DNA of 64,000 nucleotides from an uncultured Alphaproteobacteria bacterium (GCA_902573735.1 CACGLH010000003.1:1-64000), one strand, 5' to 3'; counted from the stretch's first letter, positions 37,983-48,294 are shown. Translations and numbers: made by a program. The notes: generated from the letters alone by a model not told the origin.

Positions 37983-38998
37983 TAGCTTTCTTTAGAAAAG
38001 TTTCTAAGTTCATTAAGTTTACAAAGTGCAAAACCATTATCAAGAGAATTTGTTGCTTCAATTATTCCAGCTTCTAGGTTTTCTACTACTCCTGATAAAT
38101 ATATTGCAGCAGCAGAATTTAATATTACCGAATCTCTGTACGCACTTTTTTTACCTGATAAAAGAGCCATAAATTCAGATGCATTATATTTGGGGTCTCC
38201 TCCAACTAACTCACTAAATGGGTGTGTTGTAAACCCTAAGTCTTTTGGATTAACCTTAAATTTACTAATAAGACCATTTTTTATTTCTACAACATAACTT
38301 ATTCCTGATATTGATAATTCATCAGTACCATCACCTCCATGAACTAGCCAAGCCGATTTAGTTCCTAATGATAATAAAGTTTGAGCCATTGGTTCTAACA
38401 ATTTTTTATCAAAAGCTCCTGTCAATTGAATTTTAACACCAGCTGGATTTGTCATAGGACCTAAAATATTAAAAATAGTTCTAATTCCTAATTCTGTACG
38501 AACTGGCATAACATTTTTCATTGCTGGATGATATAAAGGAGCCATCATAAAACAAATACCTATTTGATCCAGACTTTGTTTAGCTGTCTTTGGTTCCATC
38601 ATTATATCTATTCCTAATTCTTCTAATATATTTGCAGCACCAGATTTTGATGAAATATTTTTATTTCCGTGTTTTGCAACCTTTATTCCTACACCAGCTG
38701 TAACTAGAGCACTCGCAGTAGAAATATTTAAAGTTCCTTTTCCATCTCCACCTGTTCCTACAATATCTATAGTATTTTCATCTGATATGATTTTTTTGCT
38801 ATGTTTTCTCATAGCTTTTGTTGCCCCAATAATTTCATCAATGGTCTCACCTCTGGATCGAAGAGTTGATAAAATAGCACTTAATTTTATGTCAGAAAAT
38901 TCACCTGACATTATATAATTGAAAAGAATTTCTGACTTTTCTACAGAAAGACTTTTTTCTAAAGCTTCAAAAAAGACCTTGTTTTTACTTTCCGTCAT
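37982..38998 (-). CDS. trpD: Anthranilate phosphoribosyltransferase
   Basis: Adds phosphoribose from PRPP to anthranilate. 338 residues. PRPP and metal sites: VGTGGDGKGTLNIST near 81-95, KHGNKNISSKSGAANILE, and the anthranilate-binding region MMAPLYHPAMKNVMPVRTELGIRT. It overlaps trpG by 14 nt, pointing to coupled translation in a trpGDC transcript. Confidence 0.97.
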   Translation of the reverse strand: MTESKNKVFFEALEKSLSVEKSEILFNYIMSGEFSDIKLSAILSTLRSRGETIDEIIGATKAMRKHSKKIISDENTIDIVGTGGDGKGTLNISTASALVTAGVGIKVAKHGNKNISSKSGAANILEELGIDIMMEPKTAKQSLDQIGICFMMAPLYHPAMKNVMPVRTELGIRTIFNILGPMTNPAGVKIQLTGAFDKKLLEPMAQTLLSLGTKSAWLVHGGDGTDELSISGISYVVEIKNGLISKFKVNPKDLGFTTHPFSELVGGDPKYNASEFMALLSGKKSAYRDSVILNSAAAIYLSGVVENLEAGIIEATNSLDNGFALCKLNELRNFSKES

Positions 38999-39575
38999 AA
39001 ATACTTTCCATAATTTTTATAAAATTTTTTAATAATTTATGTCCATGTTCACTCATAATAGATTCTGGGTGGAATTGAACACCATAAACCGGCAATTTTT
39101 TATGCTGTATCGCCATAATCTCGCCACAATCTGTTTCAGCTGTTATCTCTAAATTATTTGGAAAGTTTTTTTTTGATATTGATAATGAATGATATCTTGT
39201 AGCATTAAAGGGGGAGGGTAATTCATTAAAAATTCCTCTACAAATATGATTAATTTTATCAGTCTTTCCATGTACGATATTTTTAGCAGAAATAATATTC
39301 GCTCCAAACACTTGTCCAATAGTTTGATGTCCTAAACATACGCCTAGGATTGGAATTTTTTTTAAAGCTGCTTTTTTAGCTATATCAAGTGATACTCCCG
39401 CTTTATCTGGATTGCAAGGACCGGGAGAAATTACTATGGCTTTAGGTTTCAAATCTAGTAATTCGTTAGCATTTTTCTCATCATTCTTAAATAATGTAAC
39501 ATTATTACCTATTTCACCAAAATAGTGAACTAGATTATATGTAAAACTATCGTAATTATCTATTAAAATTATCAT
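38985..39575 (-). CDS. trpG: Anthranilate synthase glutamine amidotransferase component
   Basis: Class I glutamine amidotransferase that supplies ammonia to TrpE. 196 residues. The nucleophilic cysteine is in PILGVCLGHQ; the His-Glu pair is in YGVQFHPESI. Length is that of a separate TrpG, not a TrpGD fusion. Its start is 182 nt downstream of the trpE stop, a large gap for this compact operon, so it may have its own promoter. Confidence 0.96.
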   Translation of the reverse strand: MIILIDNYDSFTYNLVHYFGEIGNNVTLFKNDEKNANELLDLKPKAIVISPGPCNPDKAGVSLDIAKKAALKKIPILGVCLGHQTIGQVFGANIISAKNIVHGKTDKINHICRGIFNELPSPFNATRYHSLSISKKNFPNNLEITAETDCGEIMAIQHKKLPVYGVQFHPESIMSEHGHKLLKNFIKIMESIYDGK

Positions 39576-39638
39576 GAAAAAACTTTAAAAACTTTTGTTA
39601 ATTTGATATTAGAAAAAAAACTTTTTGAAAAGAGATTA

Positions 39639-39755
39639 ATGAATAATGTTAATAAAAAAAATGGTAGTCTTTTTAAAGGAATTTTTTTTGGTATTCTATT
39701 TTGGGTAGTGATAGTTTTAGTATTTATAATAGTAAGAATATTTTTGAATTTATAA
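39639..39755 (+). CDS. Putative 38-residue single-span membrane protein
   Basis: A short ORF on the strand opposite to trpE and trpG, filling most of the gap between them. The predicted product starts MNNVNKKNG and then has one hydrophobic helix (about residues 11-37, FKGIFFGILFWVVIVLV...), ending in FLNL. It has a weak AAGAG before the ATG (39639). A positive, basic N-terminus and a transmembrane helix make a real small protein plausible, and its start would be divergent from trpG. No homologue is recognised. Confidence 0.35.
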   Translation: MNNVNKKNGSLFKGIFFGILFWVVIVLVFIIVRIFLNL

Positions 39756-39757
39756 AA

Positions 39758-41275
39758 TTAATCTGAAAAATGCTGATTTGTTATATCTACTGCTTCAAAA
39801 AGAGCTTTAGCTTTATTTAATGTTTCTTCATATTCTTTTTCAGGTATGCTATCAAAAACAACACCAGCTCCCGCCTGAATATATATATTATTGTTTTTGA
39901 TTATTGCTGTTCTTAAAGCAATGCAAATGTCCATTTCATTTGATGCCCCGAAATATCCAACCCCACCAGCATAAACGCCTCGATTTTGATTTTCCAATTC
40001 ATCAATTATTTCCATTGCTCTTATTTTAGGTGCACCAGAAACAGTACCGGCTGGAAGTCCTGCAAATAATGCATCAACATTATCATTTTTAGAATTTAGT
40101 TTTCCTTCAACATTTGAAACTATATGCATGACATGACTATATTTTTCAACTATGAAACTTTCTGTAGTCTTAACTGATCCAATGTCGCTTACCTTTGATA
40201 CATCATTTCTACCCAAATCAAGAAGCATTAAATGCTCTGATTTTTCTTTTGGATCATTTAATAAATCTGTTTCGTATTTACTATCCTCAATTATATTTTT
40301 TCCTCTTGGTCTTGTTCCAGCTATTGGTCTAATTGTAACCTTATTTTTTGATACTTTTACTAATATTTCCGGACTTGCACCTACTATTTGGAAGTCTCCA
40401 AAATTAAAATAGAACATATATGGAGAAGGATTTGTTTTTCTCAAAGCCCTGTAAAAAGAAAAAGATTTGTTTTTATATTTTAATTTCCAACGTTGACTTA
40501 AAACTACTTGAAGTATGTCACCTAAACGAATGTATTCAATTGCTTTATTAACACTATTTAAAAATTCTTTTTTTGTAAAATTACTCTTTGCCTTAGTTAT
40601 TTTTCTATCTTCTTTATTGAAGTTAAAATTATATGCTTTTAATGGCATTGATATCTTTTTAATAACTTTATTTAGAGTTTTTATTGATTTTTTGTAAAGA
40701 TTTTTTGAAGAAATTTTTAAAGAATTATTATTGTTAGCCCAAATTGGATTTATAGCAATTATTTCACCTTTAACATTATCTATAATTATTATTATTGATG
40801 GTCTAAATAATATTGATTGAGGTGAACTAAGTTCATTTTTTTTTATTTCACTTATTTTTTTTACAAAATTAATCATTTCATAACTGAGATAACCAAATAA
40901 CCCAGCCGACATGGCAGGTAAATTATCAGGAATTTGTAGGTAACTTTCTTTTATTAGGGACTTCAATTCTGATACTGGTGGATTAGATTGCTTAATAAAA
41001 TTATTTGATTTTTCTAATACTTTTCTATTGATTTCAGATTCTTCAAGATTACACTTCCAAATTAAATCAGGTTTCATCCCAATAACTGAATATCTACCTT
41101 TTATTTCACCTCCAGTCACAGACTCTAAGAGAAATGAATTTTTTTCCTCTTTGGCCAATTTCATCATCAAAGAAACGGGAGTATCTAAATCAGCAGAAAA
41201 TTTAGTATAAACTATTTGATTCTTATTTTTTTTTAAGTTTTCACTAAATTCGCTTAATGATGGAAGAAAATCCAT
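39758..41275 (-). CDS. trpE: Anthranilate synthase component I
   Basis: Chorismate-using subunit of anthranilate synthase, the first committed step to tryptophan. 505 residues from ATG 41275. The chorismate-binding core has GDILQVVLSQRW, YMFYFNFGDFQIVGASPEILVKV, IRPIAGTRPRG, DLGRNDV, and the C-terminal GAPKIRAMEII, AGGVGYFG and QAGAGVVFDS. The start is 4 nt after the ppiD-like stop. No leader peptide with tandem Trp codons was found upstream, since the gene is embedded in an operon. Confidence 0.96.
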   Translation of the reverse strand: MDFLPSLSEFSENLKKNKNQIVYTKFSADLDTPVSLMMKLAKEEKNSFLLESVTGGEIKGRYSVIGMKPDLIWKCNLEESEINRKVLEKSNNFIKQSNPPVSELKSLIKESYLQIPDNLPAMSAGLFGYLSYEMINFVKKISEIKKNELSSPQSILFRPSIIIIIDNVKGEIIAINPIWANNNNSLKISSKNLYKKSIKTLNKVIKKISMPLKAYNFNFNKEDRKITKAKSNFTKKEFLNSVNKAIEYIRLGDILQVVLSQRWKLKYKNKSFSFYRALRKTNPSPYMFYFNFGDFQIVGASPEILVKVSKNKVTIRPIAGTRPRGKNIIEDSKYETDLLNDPKEKSEHLMLLDLGRNDVSKVSDIGSVKTTESFIVEKYSHVMHIVSNVEGKLNSKNDNVDALFAGLPAGTVSGAPKIRAMEIIDELENQNRGVYAGGVGYFGASNEMDICIALRTAIIKNNNIYIQAGAGVVFDSIPEKEYEETLNKAKALFEAVDITNQHFSD

Positions 41276-41279
41276 AGTA

Positions 41280-43142
41280 TTATTGTATATTATCAATTAT
41301 TTGGTTAAGTAATTCAAAATTTACTTTTGGTTCATACTTTTGTCTCAGAGAGTTTAATAATGACGTTATTAAATCATTATTAACTTGTTCGTTGACCTGA
41401 TTTTGTATGTTATTTAATACTTTGTCATAAGCAGTTTTGGAACTTGCGGAAATTATTTTTGTAGTTTCTATTAATATCAAGTAGGGATTTTTCTTCTCAT
41501 TTATTTTTTGTATTACAAAATCACCAACAGAATTTTGGAAAACATTTTCAATAGTTAGTTTATTCAAGATCTTAAGATTATCATTCGTCTCTCTATTAAT
41601 TTTATCTTCAAACAAATAAATTATTTCATTAAGTTCAACTGCCTCATCAAGGGTGTATTCAGTGATTACTTTATTAATTTTTTTTTCCATAAATTTCAAT
41701 GTTTGAGAAATTTTATAGTCATCTACTAATTGATCATAAATTTCCTCAAACCTTGGTATTTTAGGTTCAATCTCACTGTCCAACCTTATAGAAATAAAGG
41801 TATTATCTTCAATTTGTAATAAATCTGAATTTTCATTAATTGCCTCGTCAAAATAACTTTTTAAATTTTTATTCCTATATTTTTTTGGAAGCTCATCACC
41901 TTTTGATATCTCGACATTTTCAATATCAATTTCATATTTTTTTGTTATTTCTTCAAAAGTTTCACCTGATGCGATCATATCTTCTACTTCTGGGATTATT
42001 TCAGATAATTTATTTAATGAATTTTCTAATTGAATTTCATTTATGATTTTTGATTTGGCTTTTTCTTCGCTTAATACAACCTCTGGAATTATTTTAGTAA
42101 CTTTATACAATTCAAACCCTAATTCGCCATTAATTGGTCCAACAATCGAATTTTTTTTAATTTTATTATCAAAAATTAAGCCACTTAATTCATTATCTAA
42201 ATCTATTTTAGAATAAGTGCCAAAATTTATTTCTCTGTTGTTTAAATTTAAATCCAAACCAATTTGTTCAAACGTTTTCTCATTGTTTAAAATTTTATTT
42301 AGTGCTTCAGTAGCTAAATCTGAGGTTTGAAAAATTATCCTACTCAATTCCCTAAACTCTGGTTGAGTAAAATTTTGTTTCCTATCTTCATAAATATTTT
42401 GAATCTCTTCTTCAGTTGTCTCAATTTCATTTAAAAATTGAGATTGATTTATATTCATTACAGAATACTTCCTAATAGATTTAGAGGAGTAATTTTTTTT
42501 ATTATTTTCATAAAATTTTCTAACTTCATCTTTATTAACTTGTAAGGAAGTATTAGTAATATACCTCAGCTTATATAGTGTGACTTCACGCTCTTCACCG
42601 ATATAATCTGCAATTGTTTTAACAATATTTTGGTTATGATTAAACTTTCCATCAAGTATTTGGGTAAATAATCTTCTAGATAAATCATTTCTTAATATTT
42701 TTTCAAATTCATTCTCCGACAAGTTAATTTTACTTAAGTAATCATTATAATTTTTACGATTAAAATTACCTTCAATATCATTAAAATTTGGATTTCTTTT
42801 TAGACTCTTAAGTAAAGAAGCGTCACCTACAGAAATTTTAAGATCACTTAAAAATTGATCCAGCAGAGATCTATTTATTAATCTTTCCATTATTTGCAAA
42901 TGAAGACCGACCGATTTTGCCTCTTCAATAGTAAGATTTTTTCCTATATTTTGAGAAATGTAGTTAATTTCTCTAATAAAACTTTGTGCAAATTCCTCTG
43001 AAGATATTTCTACTTCACCAATTGAAGCTAACTTTGAAGTACCCCACCTTGAAAGTACATCTTGCAAGCCAAAACCTACAAGCCCTAAAACTAGCAAAAG
43101 TACAATTATCCAAGCAAAAAATTTATTAATTTTAGATTTCAT
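41280..43142 (-). CDS. PpiD/SurA-like membrane-anchored peptidyl-prolyl isomerase
   Basis: Predicted periplasmic folding factor anchored in the inner membrane. 620 residues with an N-terminal helix (about 10-28, AWIIVLLLVLGLVGFG), then a SurA_N-type chaperone region (residues about 35-190) and a parvulin-like middle part (about 240-375), followed by a helical tail. The parvulin motif is weak, so catalytic activity is uncertain. A PpiD-type gene before trpE is common in alphaproteobacteria; I base the name on this and on the architecture. Confidence 0.85.
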   Translation of the reverse strand: MKSKINKFFAWIIVLLLVLGLVGFGLQDVLSRWGTSKLASIGEVEISSEEFAQSFIREINYISQNIGKNLTIEEAKSVGLHLQIMERLINRSLLDQFLSDLKISVGDASLLKSLKRNPNFNDIEGNFNRKNYNDYLSKINLSENEFEKILRNDLSRRLFTQILDGKFNHNQNIVKTIADYIGEEREVTLYKLRYITNTSLQVNKDEVRKFYENNKKNYSSKSIRKYSVMNINQSQFLNEIETTEEEIQNIYEDRKQNFTQPEFRELSRIIFQTSDLATEALNKILNNEKTFEQIGLDLNLNNREINFGTYSKIDLDNELSGLIFDNKIKKNSIVGPINGELGFELYKVTKIIPEVVLSEEKAKSKIINEIQLENSLNKLSEIIPEVEDMIASGETFEEITKKYEIDIENVEISKGDELPKKYRNKNLKSYFDEAINENSDLLQIEDNTFISIRLDSEIEPKIPRFEEIYDQLVDDYKISQTLKFMEKKINKVITEYTLDEAVELNEIIYLFEDKINRETNDNLKILNKLTIENVFQNSVGDFVIQKINEKKNPYLILIETTKIISASSKTAYDKVLNNIQNQVNEQVNNDLITSLLNSLRQKYEPKVNFELLNQIIDNIQ

Positions 43143-43246
43143 TGGAATGAAAATTTAGATTAAAATGTTAAGATTTGTTAATACAGGATAATTTTTTCTA
43201 TTCAAGTCAATAAAAAATTAATTTTGATATAAATTATATTTTAGTT

Positions 43247-45202
43247 CTAAATATATTTGGTTTCTATAAATTTTGCATTTTCAATTATATAATCAAATCT
43301 AGGTTCTGGATTTTTACCCATCAGTTTTTGAACTAATTCATTATTTGAGTAAAAATCAGCACTCTTAGAATTTATCAAAATTAATTTTCTTTTTTTAGGA
43401 TCCATGGTTGTTTGTTTTAATTGTATGGGATTCATCTCTCCTAAACCTTTAAACCTACTTATCTCTACTTTTCCTTTTCCAATCAAATTTGAGGATAAAA
43501 TATCATCTTTTTCTTCAATTGAACTTGCATATATAATTTTTGATCCAGTAGACAACCGAAACAAAGGTGGTACTGCCAAATATAAATTTTCATTTAAAAT
43601 TAATTCAGGCATTTTCGTAAAAAAGAATGTAAGCAAAAGAGCAGCAATATGTGCACCATCGACGTCTGCATCAGTCATAATAATAATTTTTTCATATCTA
43701 AGATTTTCATAATTAAATTTATCACCAACATCTACTCCTAAACATTTGCAAAGATCGTTTATTTCTTGGTTAAGTAGCATCTTTTCTGTTGTTGAGCTCA
43801 AAACATTTAAAATTTTACCTTTTAGTGGTAAAATAGCTTGAAAATTTCTGTCCCTAGCTTGTTTTGCACTACCACCAGCACTATCTCCCTCAACAATAAA
43901 TAACTCAGATCCTTGTTTAGCATTTTGTAAACAATCTGATAATTTACCTGGAAGGCGTAATTTTTTTATCGCTGATTTTCGTAAGGTCTCTTTTTCATTT
44001 TTTTTACGGATTCTTTCTTCAGATTTTGCTATGAAACTCTCAATAAGTTGATTTGCATTTTTGGGATCGTTAGTTAGCCAATTTTCAAAAAGACCTTTTA
44101 ATGAATTTTCAACTGCCTTTATAACTTCCTGAGTAGTTAATTTTTCTTTTGTTTGACCTGAAAAAGTGGGATTAGATATAAATAGAGAGATCATACCACA
44201 TAGGCATGAATTAATATCTTCTTTGATTATTTGAGCAACTTTTTTATTACCTATTAATTCTCCATATGATTTTACTCCTTTTAAAATAGCATTCCAAAAC
44301 CCAGTTTCATGCGTTCCACCATCAGATGTAGGAATTAAATTACAATAGGATCGAAAAAACTGAGTATAATTTAAACTCCAATTGCAAACCCAATTTATTG
44401 AACCATTCAAATTTCTATTATTTTTTTCCTTTAGTTTTACATTTCCTGTAAAATGAATTTTGTTAAATAAATAGTCAGAGGAAATGTTTGCGTTTAAATA
44501 ATCAATAATACCATTTGGATAACAAAAAATTTCATGTGTTGAAATATGTTCATTTTTCACTAGTTCTTTTTTGCAATTCCATTCTATTTTAACTCCTGAC
44601 AATAGATATGCTTTTGATTGACATTCTTTAAACAATTTATCTGATGAAAATGAAAAGTTTGCACCAAATATTTCAGGGTCGGGGGTAAATTTAACAATAG
44701 TTCCACTTTTTTTAGTTGTTTTTCCTATATATTCTAAATTTGATTCAACTATTCCTCGAGAATACTTTTGAGAATATATTTTTTTATTTCTCACAACAGT
44801 TACTTCTAAGTTTTCAGATAAGGCATTGACAACTGAAATACCCACTCCATGTAATCCCCCAGATGTTTTATATGCTCCATTTGAAAACTTTCCACCGGCG
44901 TGAAGCGTGCTTACTATTATCTCAAGAGCAGATTTTCCTGGAAATTTGGGATGATCATCGATAGGTATACCCCTGCCATTATCTTCAATTTGTAAAGTGC
45001 TATGCTCTATTAGTGATATTTTTATCAAATCTGCATGACCTGCAATTGCCTCGTCCATAGAATTATCGATTATTTCTAATGCTAAATGGTGAATTGCCTT
45101 ATCATCGGTACCTCCAATATACATTCCAGGACGTTTCCTTACTGGCTCCAGTCCTTCTAATACTTCAATATCTTTGGCTTCATAGGAAGTTTTAAGATTC
45201 AT
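43247..45202 (-). CDS. parE: DNA topoisomerase IV subunit B
   Basis: ATPase subunit of topoisomerase IV, which separates daughter chromosomes. 651 residues. GHKL ATPase motifs: EIIDNSMDEA, DNGRGIP, GGLHGVGISVVNAL; the TOPRIM core has ELFIVEGDSAGGSA and MTDADVDGAHI. A GyrB would be longer (about 800 aa), and the DRNFQAILPLKGKILNV stretch is ParE-like, so I favour ParE. It is divergent from the DUF3445 gene over a 224-bp, very AT-rich gap with no other recognisable feature. Confidence 0.92.
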   Translation of the reverse strand: MNLKTSYEAKDIEVLEGLEPVRKRPGMYIGGTDDKAIHHLALEIIDNSMDEAIAGHADLIKISLIEHSTLQIEDNGRGIPIDDHPKFPGKSALEIIVSTLHAGGKFSNGAYKTSGGLHGVGISVVNALSENLEVTVVRNKKIYSQKYSRGIVESNLEYIGKTTKKSGTIVKFTPDPEIFGANFSFSSDKLFKECQSKAYLLSGVKIEWNCKKELVKNEHISTHEIFCYPNGIIDYLNANISSDYLFNKIHFTGNVKLKEKNNRNLNGSINWVCNWSLNYTQFFRSYCNLIPTSDGGTHETGFWNAILKGVKSYGELIGNKKVAQIIKEDINSCLCGMISLFISNPTFSGQTKEKLTTQEVIKAVENSLKGLFENWLTNDPKNANQLIESFIAKSEERIRKKNEKETLRKSAIKKLRLPGKLSDCLQNAKQGSELFIVEGDSAGGSAKQARDRNFQAILPLKGKILNVLSSTTEKMLLNQEINDLCKCLGVDVGDKFNYENLRYEKIIIMTDADVDGAHIAALLLTFFFTKMPELILNENLYLAVPPLFRLSTGSKIIYASSIEEKDDILSSNLIGKGKVEISRFKGLGEMNPIQLKQTTMDPKKRKLILINSKSADFYSNNELVQKLMGKNPEPRFDYIIENAKFIETKYI

Positions 45203-45426
45203 ATATTTTCCAATTTATACTAAATGTAGTAATTTTTTACTTTTAATTTCAATATATATGAAAATACAAAAAATAAATAATAACTCAATACTTTAAAACT
45301 ATTATTTAATTAAAAAAAAATAATTTTTTTATAATAACTTTTGAAATAATGTAATACGTTATAAAAATAATAAAGAATATATCTCCCTAATTATATAACA
45401 TCTAAAAAGATAAATTTGGAATAATA

Positions 45427-46245
45427 ATGAAAGATATCTGCCAAAATTTTTTACCTTATAGTCCATGGGACAATAGAGCTACTTCTAGATTGCCTGGTAT
45501 TCAGCCTTTAGAAAACAAAGAAATGTTATTTATTAAAGATGAAGCTTTTAATGCACAAATGTCTTATAGAGATTTTTTAATAAAAGAAAAAAGATCTGAA
45601 GTCTTTTATTTAAATAAGGAATCAATATCAGCTGCTCAAGAATTATTAGAATTTATTTTAAGCATACTAAAAAATAACTCTGAATATAAAATTTATAATG
45701 ATCGTGTAAAAAGACCTGACAATAAAATAATTTTTTTAAATGAAGATAACCCAATTGTTGTTGCTGGTCGATTAGTGCAGGAAGATTTACTTATATTAAA
45801 TTGGAATAATTCATACAATGAGCACGTTCTTGATGGAGGTATTTTATGTTTTCCAGCTCTATGGAAGCTTAAAGAAAAAATTAATAAACCATTAAGTAGA
45901 ATTCATAGACCAGTCAAAATTTATGATATAAAAGTAACTAAGTCTGTGCAAAGAATGTTTAATAATTTACAAATAAATAAACCACTTTGGAGAGCAAATT
46001 GGTACTTATATCAGGATCCAGAACTTTTTTCTCCTTTATCAGAAGAGTTTTCACATACTACTAATAAGGATTTTTTGGATGAGGATTTCTGGGTGAGAGT
46101 AGAAAGACAAACATTAATGAGGCTACCTGACACTGAATCTATTATTTTTGGTATACATACTTATGTAGTCAAAAAAAACAATTTATTAAAAGATCAAGTA
46201 ACCTCACTAAAGCAATTTTCATCAAAGAATGATTATAAAGATTAG
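45427..46245 (+). CDS. DUF3445 haem-dependent oxidative N-demethylase-like protein
   Basis: 272 residues of the DUF3445 family. Family members include haem-dependent oxidative N-demethylases and DmmA of dimethylamine monooxygenase. Characteristic parts are LPGIQPL, the DLLILNW segment, the PALWKLKEKINKPLSRIHRPVK stretch (IH-x-PV, the likely haem/Fe ligand region) and RANWYLYQDPELF. Two neighbouring genes would be expected for a full Dmm enzyme (dmmB, dmmC); they are not here. The 3' end overlaps glnA, which is convergent, by 4 nt. A role in methylated-amine use, linked to ammonium assimilation, is possible but unproven. Confidence 0.78.
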   Translation: MKDICQNFLPYSPWDNRATSRLPGIQPLENKEMLFIKDEAFNAQMSYRDFLIKEKRSEVFYLNKESISAAQELLEFILSILKNNSEYKIYNDRVKRPDNKIIFLNEDNPIVVAGRLVQEDLLILNWNNSYNEHVLDGGILCFPALWKLKEKINKPLSRIHRPVKIYDIKVTKSVQRMFNNLQINKPLWRANWYLYQDPELFSPLSEEFSHTTNKDFLDEDFWVRVERQTLMRLPDTESIIFGIHTYVVKKNNLLKDQVTSLKQFSSKNDYKD

Positions 46246-47651
46246 CAAGAATAGTATAATTTATATTCAATAGGATGAGGAGTATGTTCAAATTCTTGAA
46301 TTTCTTCCTGCTTTAATTCAATATAAGCTTCGATTTGATCTTTAGTAAATACATCTCCTGCTAACATAAAATCATGATCAGCTTCTAAAGCTTCAATAGC
46401 TTCTCTGAGGCTACCACAAACAGTTGGTATTGATAAAAGCTCTTCAGGAGGTAAATCATAAAGATCCTTATCTGAAGGTTCACCTGGGTCCGTTTTTTTA
46501 TGAATTCCATCAAGTCCTGCCATTAAAAGAGCTGAAAAAGCTAGGTAGGGGTTTGCTGAAGGATCAGGAAATCTTGCTTCTACTCTCTTAGCCTTTGGAC
46601 TTTCTGTCCAAGGAATTCTTACACATCCTGATCTATTCCTGGCAGAGTATGCTCTTAAAACTGGTGCTTCAAATCCAGGGATTAATCTTTTGTATGAATT
46701 TGTTGCTGGATTAGTTATGGCATTAAGTGCTTTAGCATGTTTAAGAATCCCTCCAATAAAATAAAGAGCTTCATCCGAAAGATCAGCGTATTTATTACCA
46801 GCAAAAAGTGGATTACCGCTTTTCCAAATCGACATATTCACATGCATTCCAGTACCATTATCCCCAGCAATTGGTTTAGGCATAAAAGTAGCGGATTTCC
46901 CATAAGCGTGTGCAACATTATGTATAACGTATTTGTATTTTTGAAGCTCATCAGCCTGTTTGGTAAGTGAATTAAAAATAAGACCCAGTTCGTGTTGATT
47001 TGATGCAACTTCGTGATGATGTTTGTCAACAGCCATTCCCATTCTTTTCATGGTTGATAACATTTCTGAACGTATATCTTGACCAGCATCCACAGGATTT
47101 ACTGGAAAATATCCACCCTTAACTCCAGGCCTATGACCCATATTTCCCATTTCCAAATCTGCATCTGTATTCCAAGACGCATCAATCGCATCAACTTCAT
47201 AAGAAACTTTATTCATCGTGTTTGAAAATCTAACATCATCAAATAAAAAGAACTCAGCTTCAGGTCCGAAATATGATATGTCTCCAACACCTGAAGATTT
47301 CAAATAACTTTCAGCCTTTACTGCAGTTGATCGTGGATCTCTATTATATAATTCTCCTGTGTCTGGTTCTGCAACGTTGCAATGTATACACAATGTTTTT
47401 TCTGCATAAAATGGGTCAACATATGACGATGAACAATCAGGTACTAATTTCATATCAGATTGATCAATAGACTTCCAACCCGCTATTGAAGAACCATCAA
47501 ACATCCATCCATCATCTAATAAGTCTTCATCAACTCCATCCTTAAGGATTGAGACATGTTGTAATTTTCCCCTTGGGTCTGTAAATCTAAGGTCGACGTA
47601 TTCAATTTCCTCATCTTTTATTTTTTTTAAAATATCTGCACTTGAACTCAT
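46242..47651 (-). CDS. glnA: Glutamine synthetase type I
   Basis: Makes glutamine from glutamate and ammonium, the main ammonium-assimilating reaction. 469 residues, normal GSI-beta length. Conserved segments: WMFDGSSIAGWKSIDQSDM, KHHHEVASNQHELG-like region, GDNGTGMHVNMSIWK, RSGCVRIPW. The adenylylation tyrosine is present in KDLYDLPPEE (Tyr398), so GlnE/GlnB control is expected. It follows glnB on the same strand, the classic glnBA pair. Confidence 0.97.
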   Translation of the reverse strand: MSSSADILKKIKDEEIEYVDLRFTDPRGKLQHVSILKDGVDEDLLDDGWMFDGSSIAGWKSIDQSDMKLVPDCSSSYVDPFYAEKTLCIHCNVAEPDTGELYNRDPRSTAVKAESYLKSSGVGDISYFGPEAEFFLFDDVRFSNTMNKVSYEVDAIDASWNTDADLEMGNMGHRPGVKGGYFPVNPVDAGQDIRSEMLSTMKRMGMAVDKHHHEVASNQHELGLIFNSLTKQADELQKYKYVIHNVAHAYGKSATFMPKPIAGDNGTGMHVNMSIWKSGNPLFAGNKYADLSDEALYFIGGILKHAKALNAITNPATNSYKRLIPGFEAPVLRAYSARNRSGCVRIPWTESPKAKRVEARFPDPSANPYLAFSALLMAGLDGIHKKTDPGEPSDKDLYDLPPEELLSIPTVCGSLREAIEALEADHDFMLAGDVFTKDQIEAYIELKQEEIQEFEHTPHPIEYKLYYSC

Positions 47652-47704
47652 TTAAATTGATCTCCTTTATGTTTATACTAATTTAAATCCATAATATTTG
47701 TAAG

Positions 47705-48094
<390 letters not shown>

Positions 48095-48146
48095 TCAAAA
48101 AAAAAATGAAGTTAAATAGTTATATTTTAAATTACATCTATTATTT

Positions 48147-48181
48147 GCACAAATTTTAATCATTTTGGTTGTTCTTTGTGC
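48147..48181. repeat. GCACAAA/TTTGTGC inverted repeat upstream of glnB
   Basis: GCACAAA (48147-48153) and TTTGTGC (48175-48181) are separated by 21 nt. The GCAC/GTGC cores resemble NtrC half-sites, but the usual spacing is shorter, so the NtrC reading is weak. The two arms could also pair as a 7-bp RNA stem. Confidence 0.3.
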
Positions 48182-48233
48182 TTTATTTAAATTGTAAAAA
48201 TAGATTAGGAGTTTAATTTTTTAAATATAATTC

Positions 48234-48262
48234 TTTACATTAATTTATTAACTAAGTATTAC
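48234..48262 (+). promoter_or_regulatory. Putative promoter of tRNA-Leu and tig
   Basis: TTTACA (48234-48239), 17-nt spacer, TATTAC (48257-48262). The -35 matches 5 of 6 and the -10 matches 4 of 6 consensus bases. Transcription near 48269 would precede the tRNA by about 25 nt. Good geometry in an AT-rich region, but not decisive. Confidence 0.35.
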
Positions 48263-48294
48263 CCAATTATTCTGTAGAATAAAATAATCAATTT

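Noticed and set aside
39576-39757. trp attenuator or leader peptide
   Set aside because: The minus strand gap lacks a leader ORF with tandem Trp codons and lacks a convincing terminator hairpin with T-run; the only hairpin-like run (AACTTTTTGAAAAG area) has a 4-bp stem.
45203-45426. Gene or RNA in the parE-DUF3445 gap
   Set aside because: Very AT-rich with no ORF over 20 codons, no GC-rich stem and no tRNA; only promoters are expected.
48100-48290. Sigma-54 promoter upstream of glnB
   Set aside because: No TGGC-N8-TTGC pair with correct spacing occurs; only the GCAC/GTGC half-sites, at the wrong distance.
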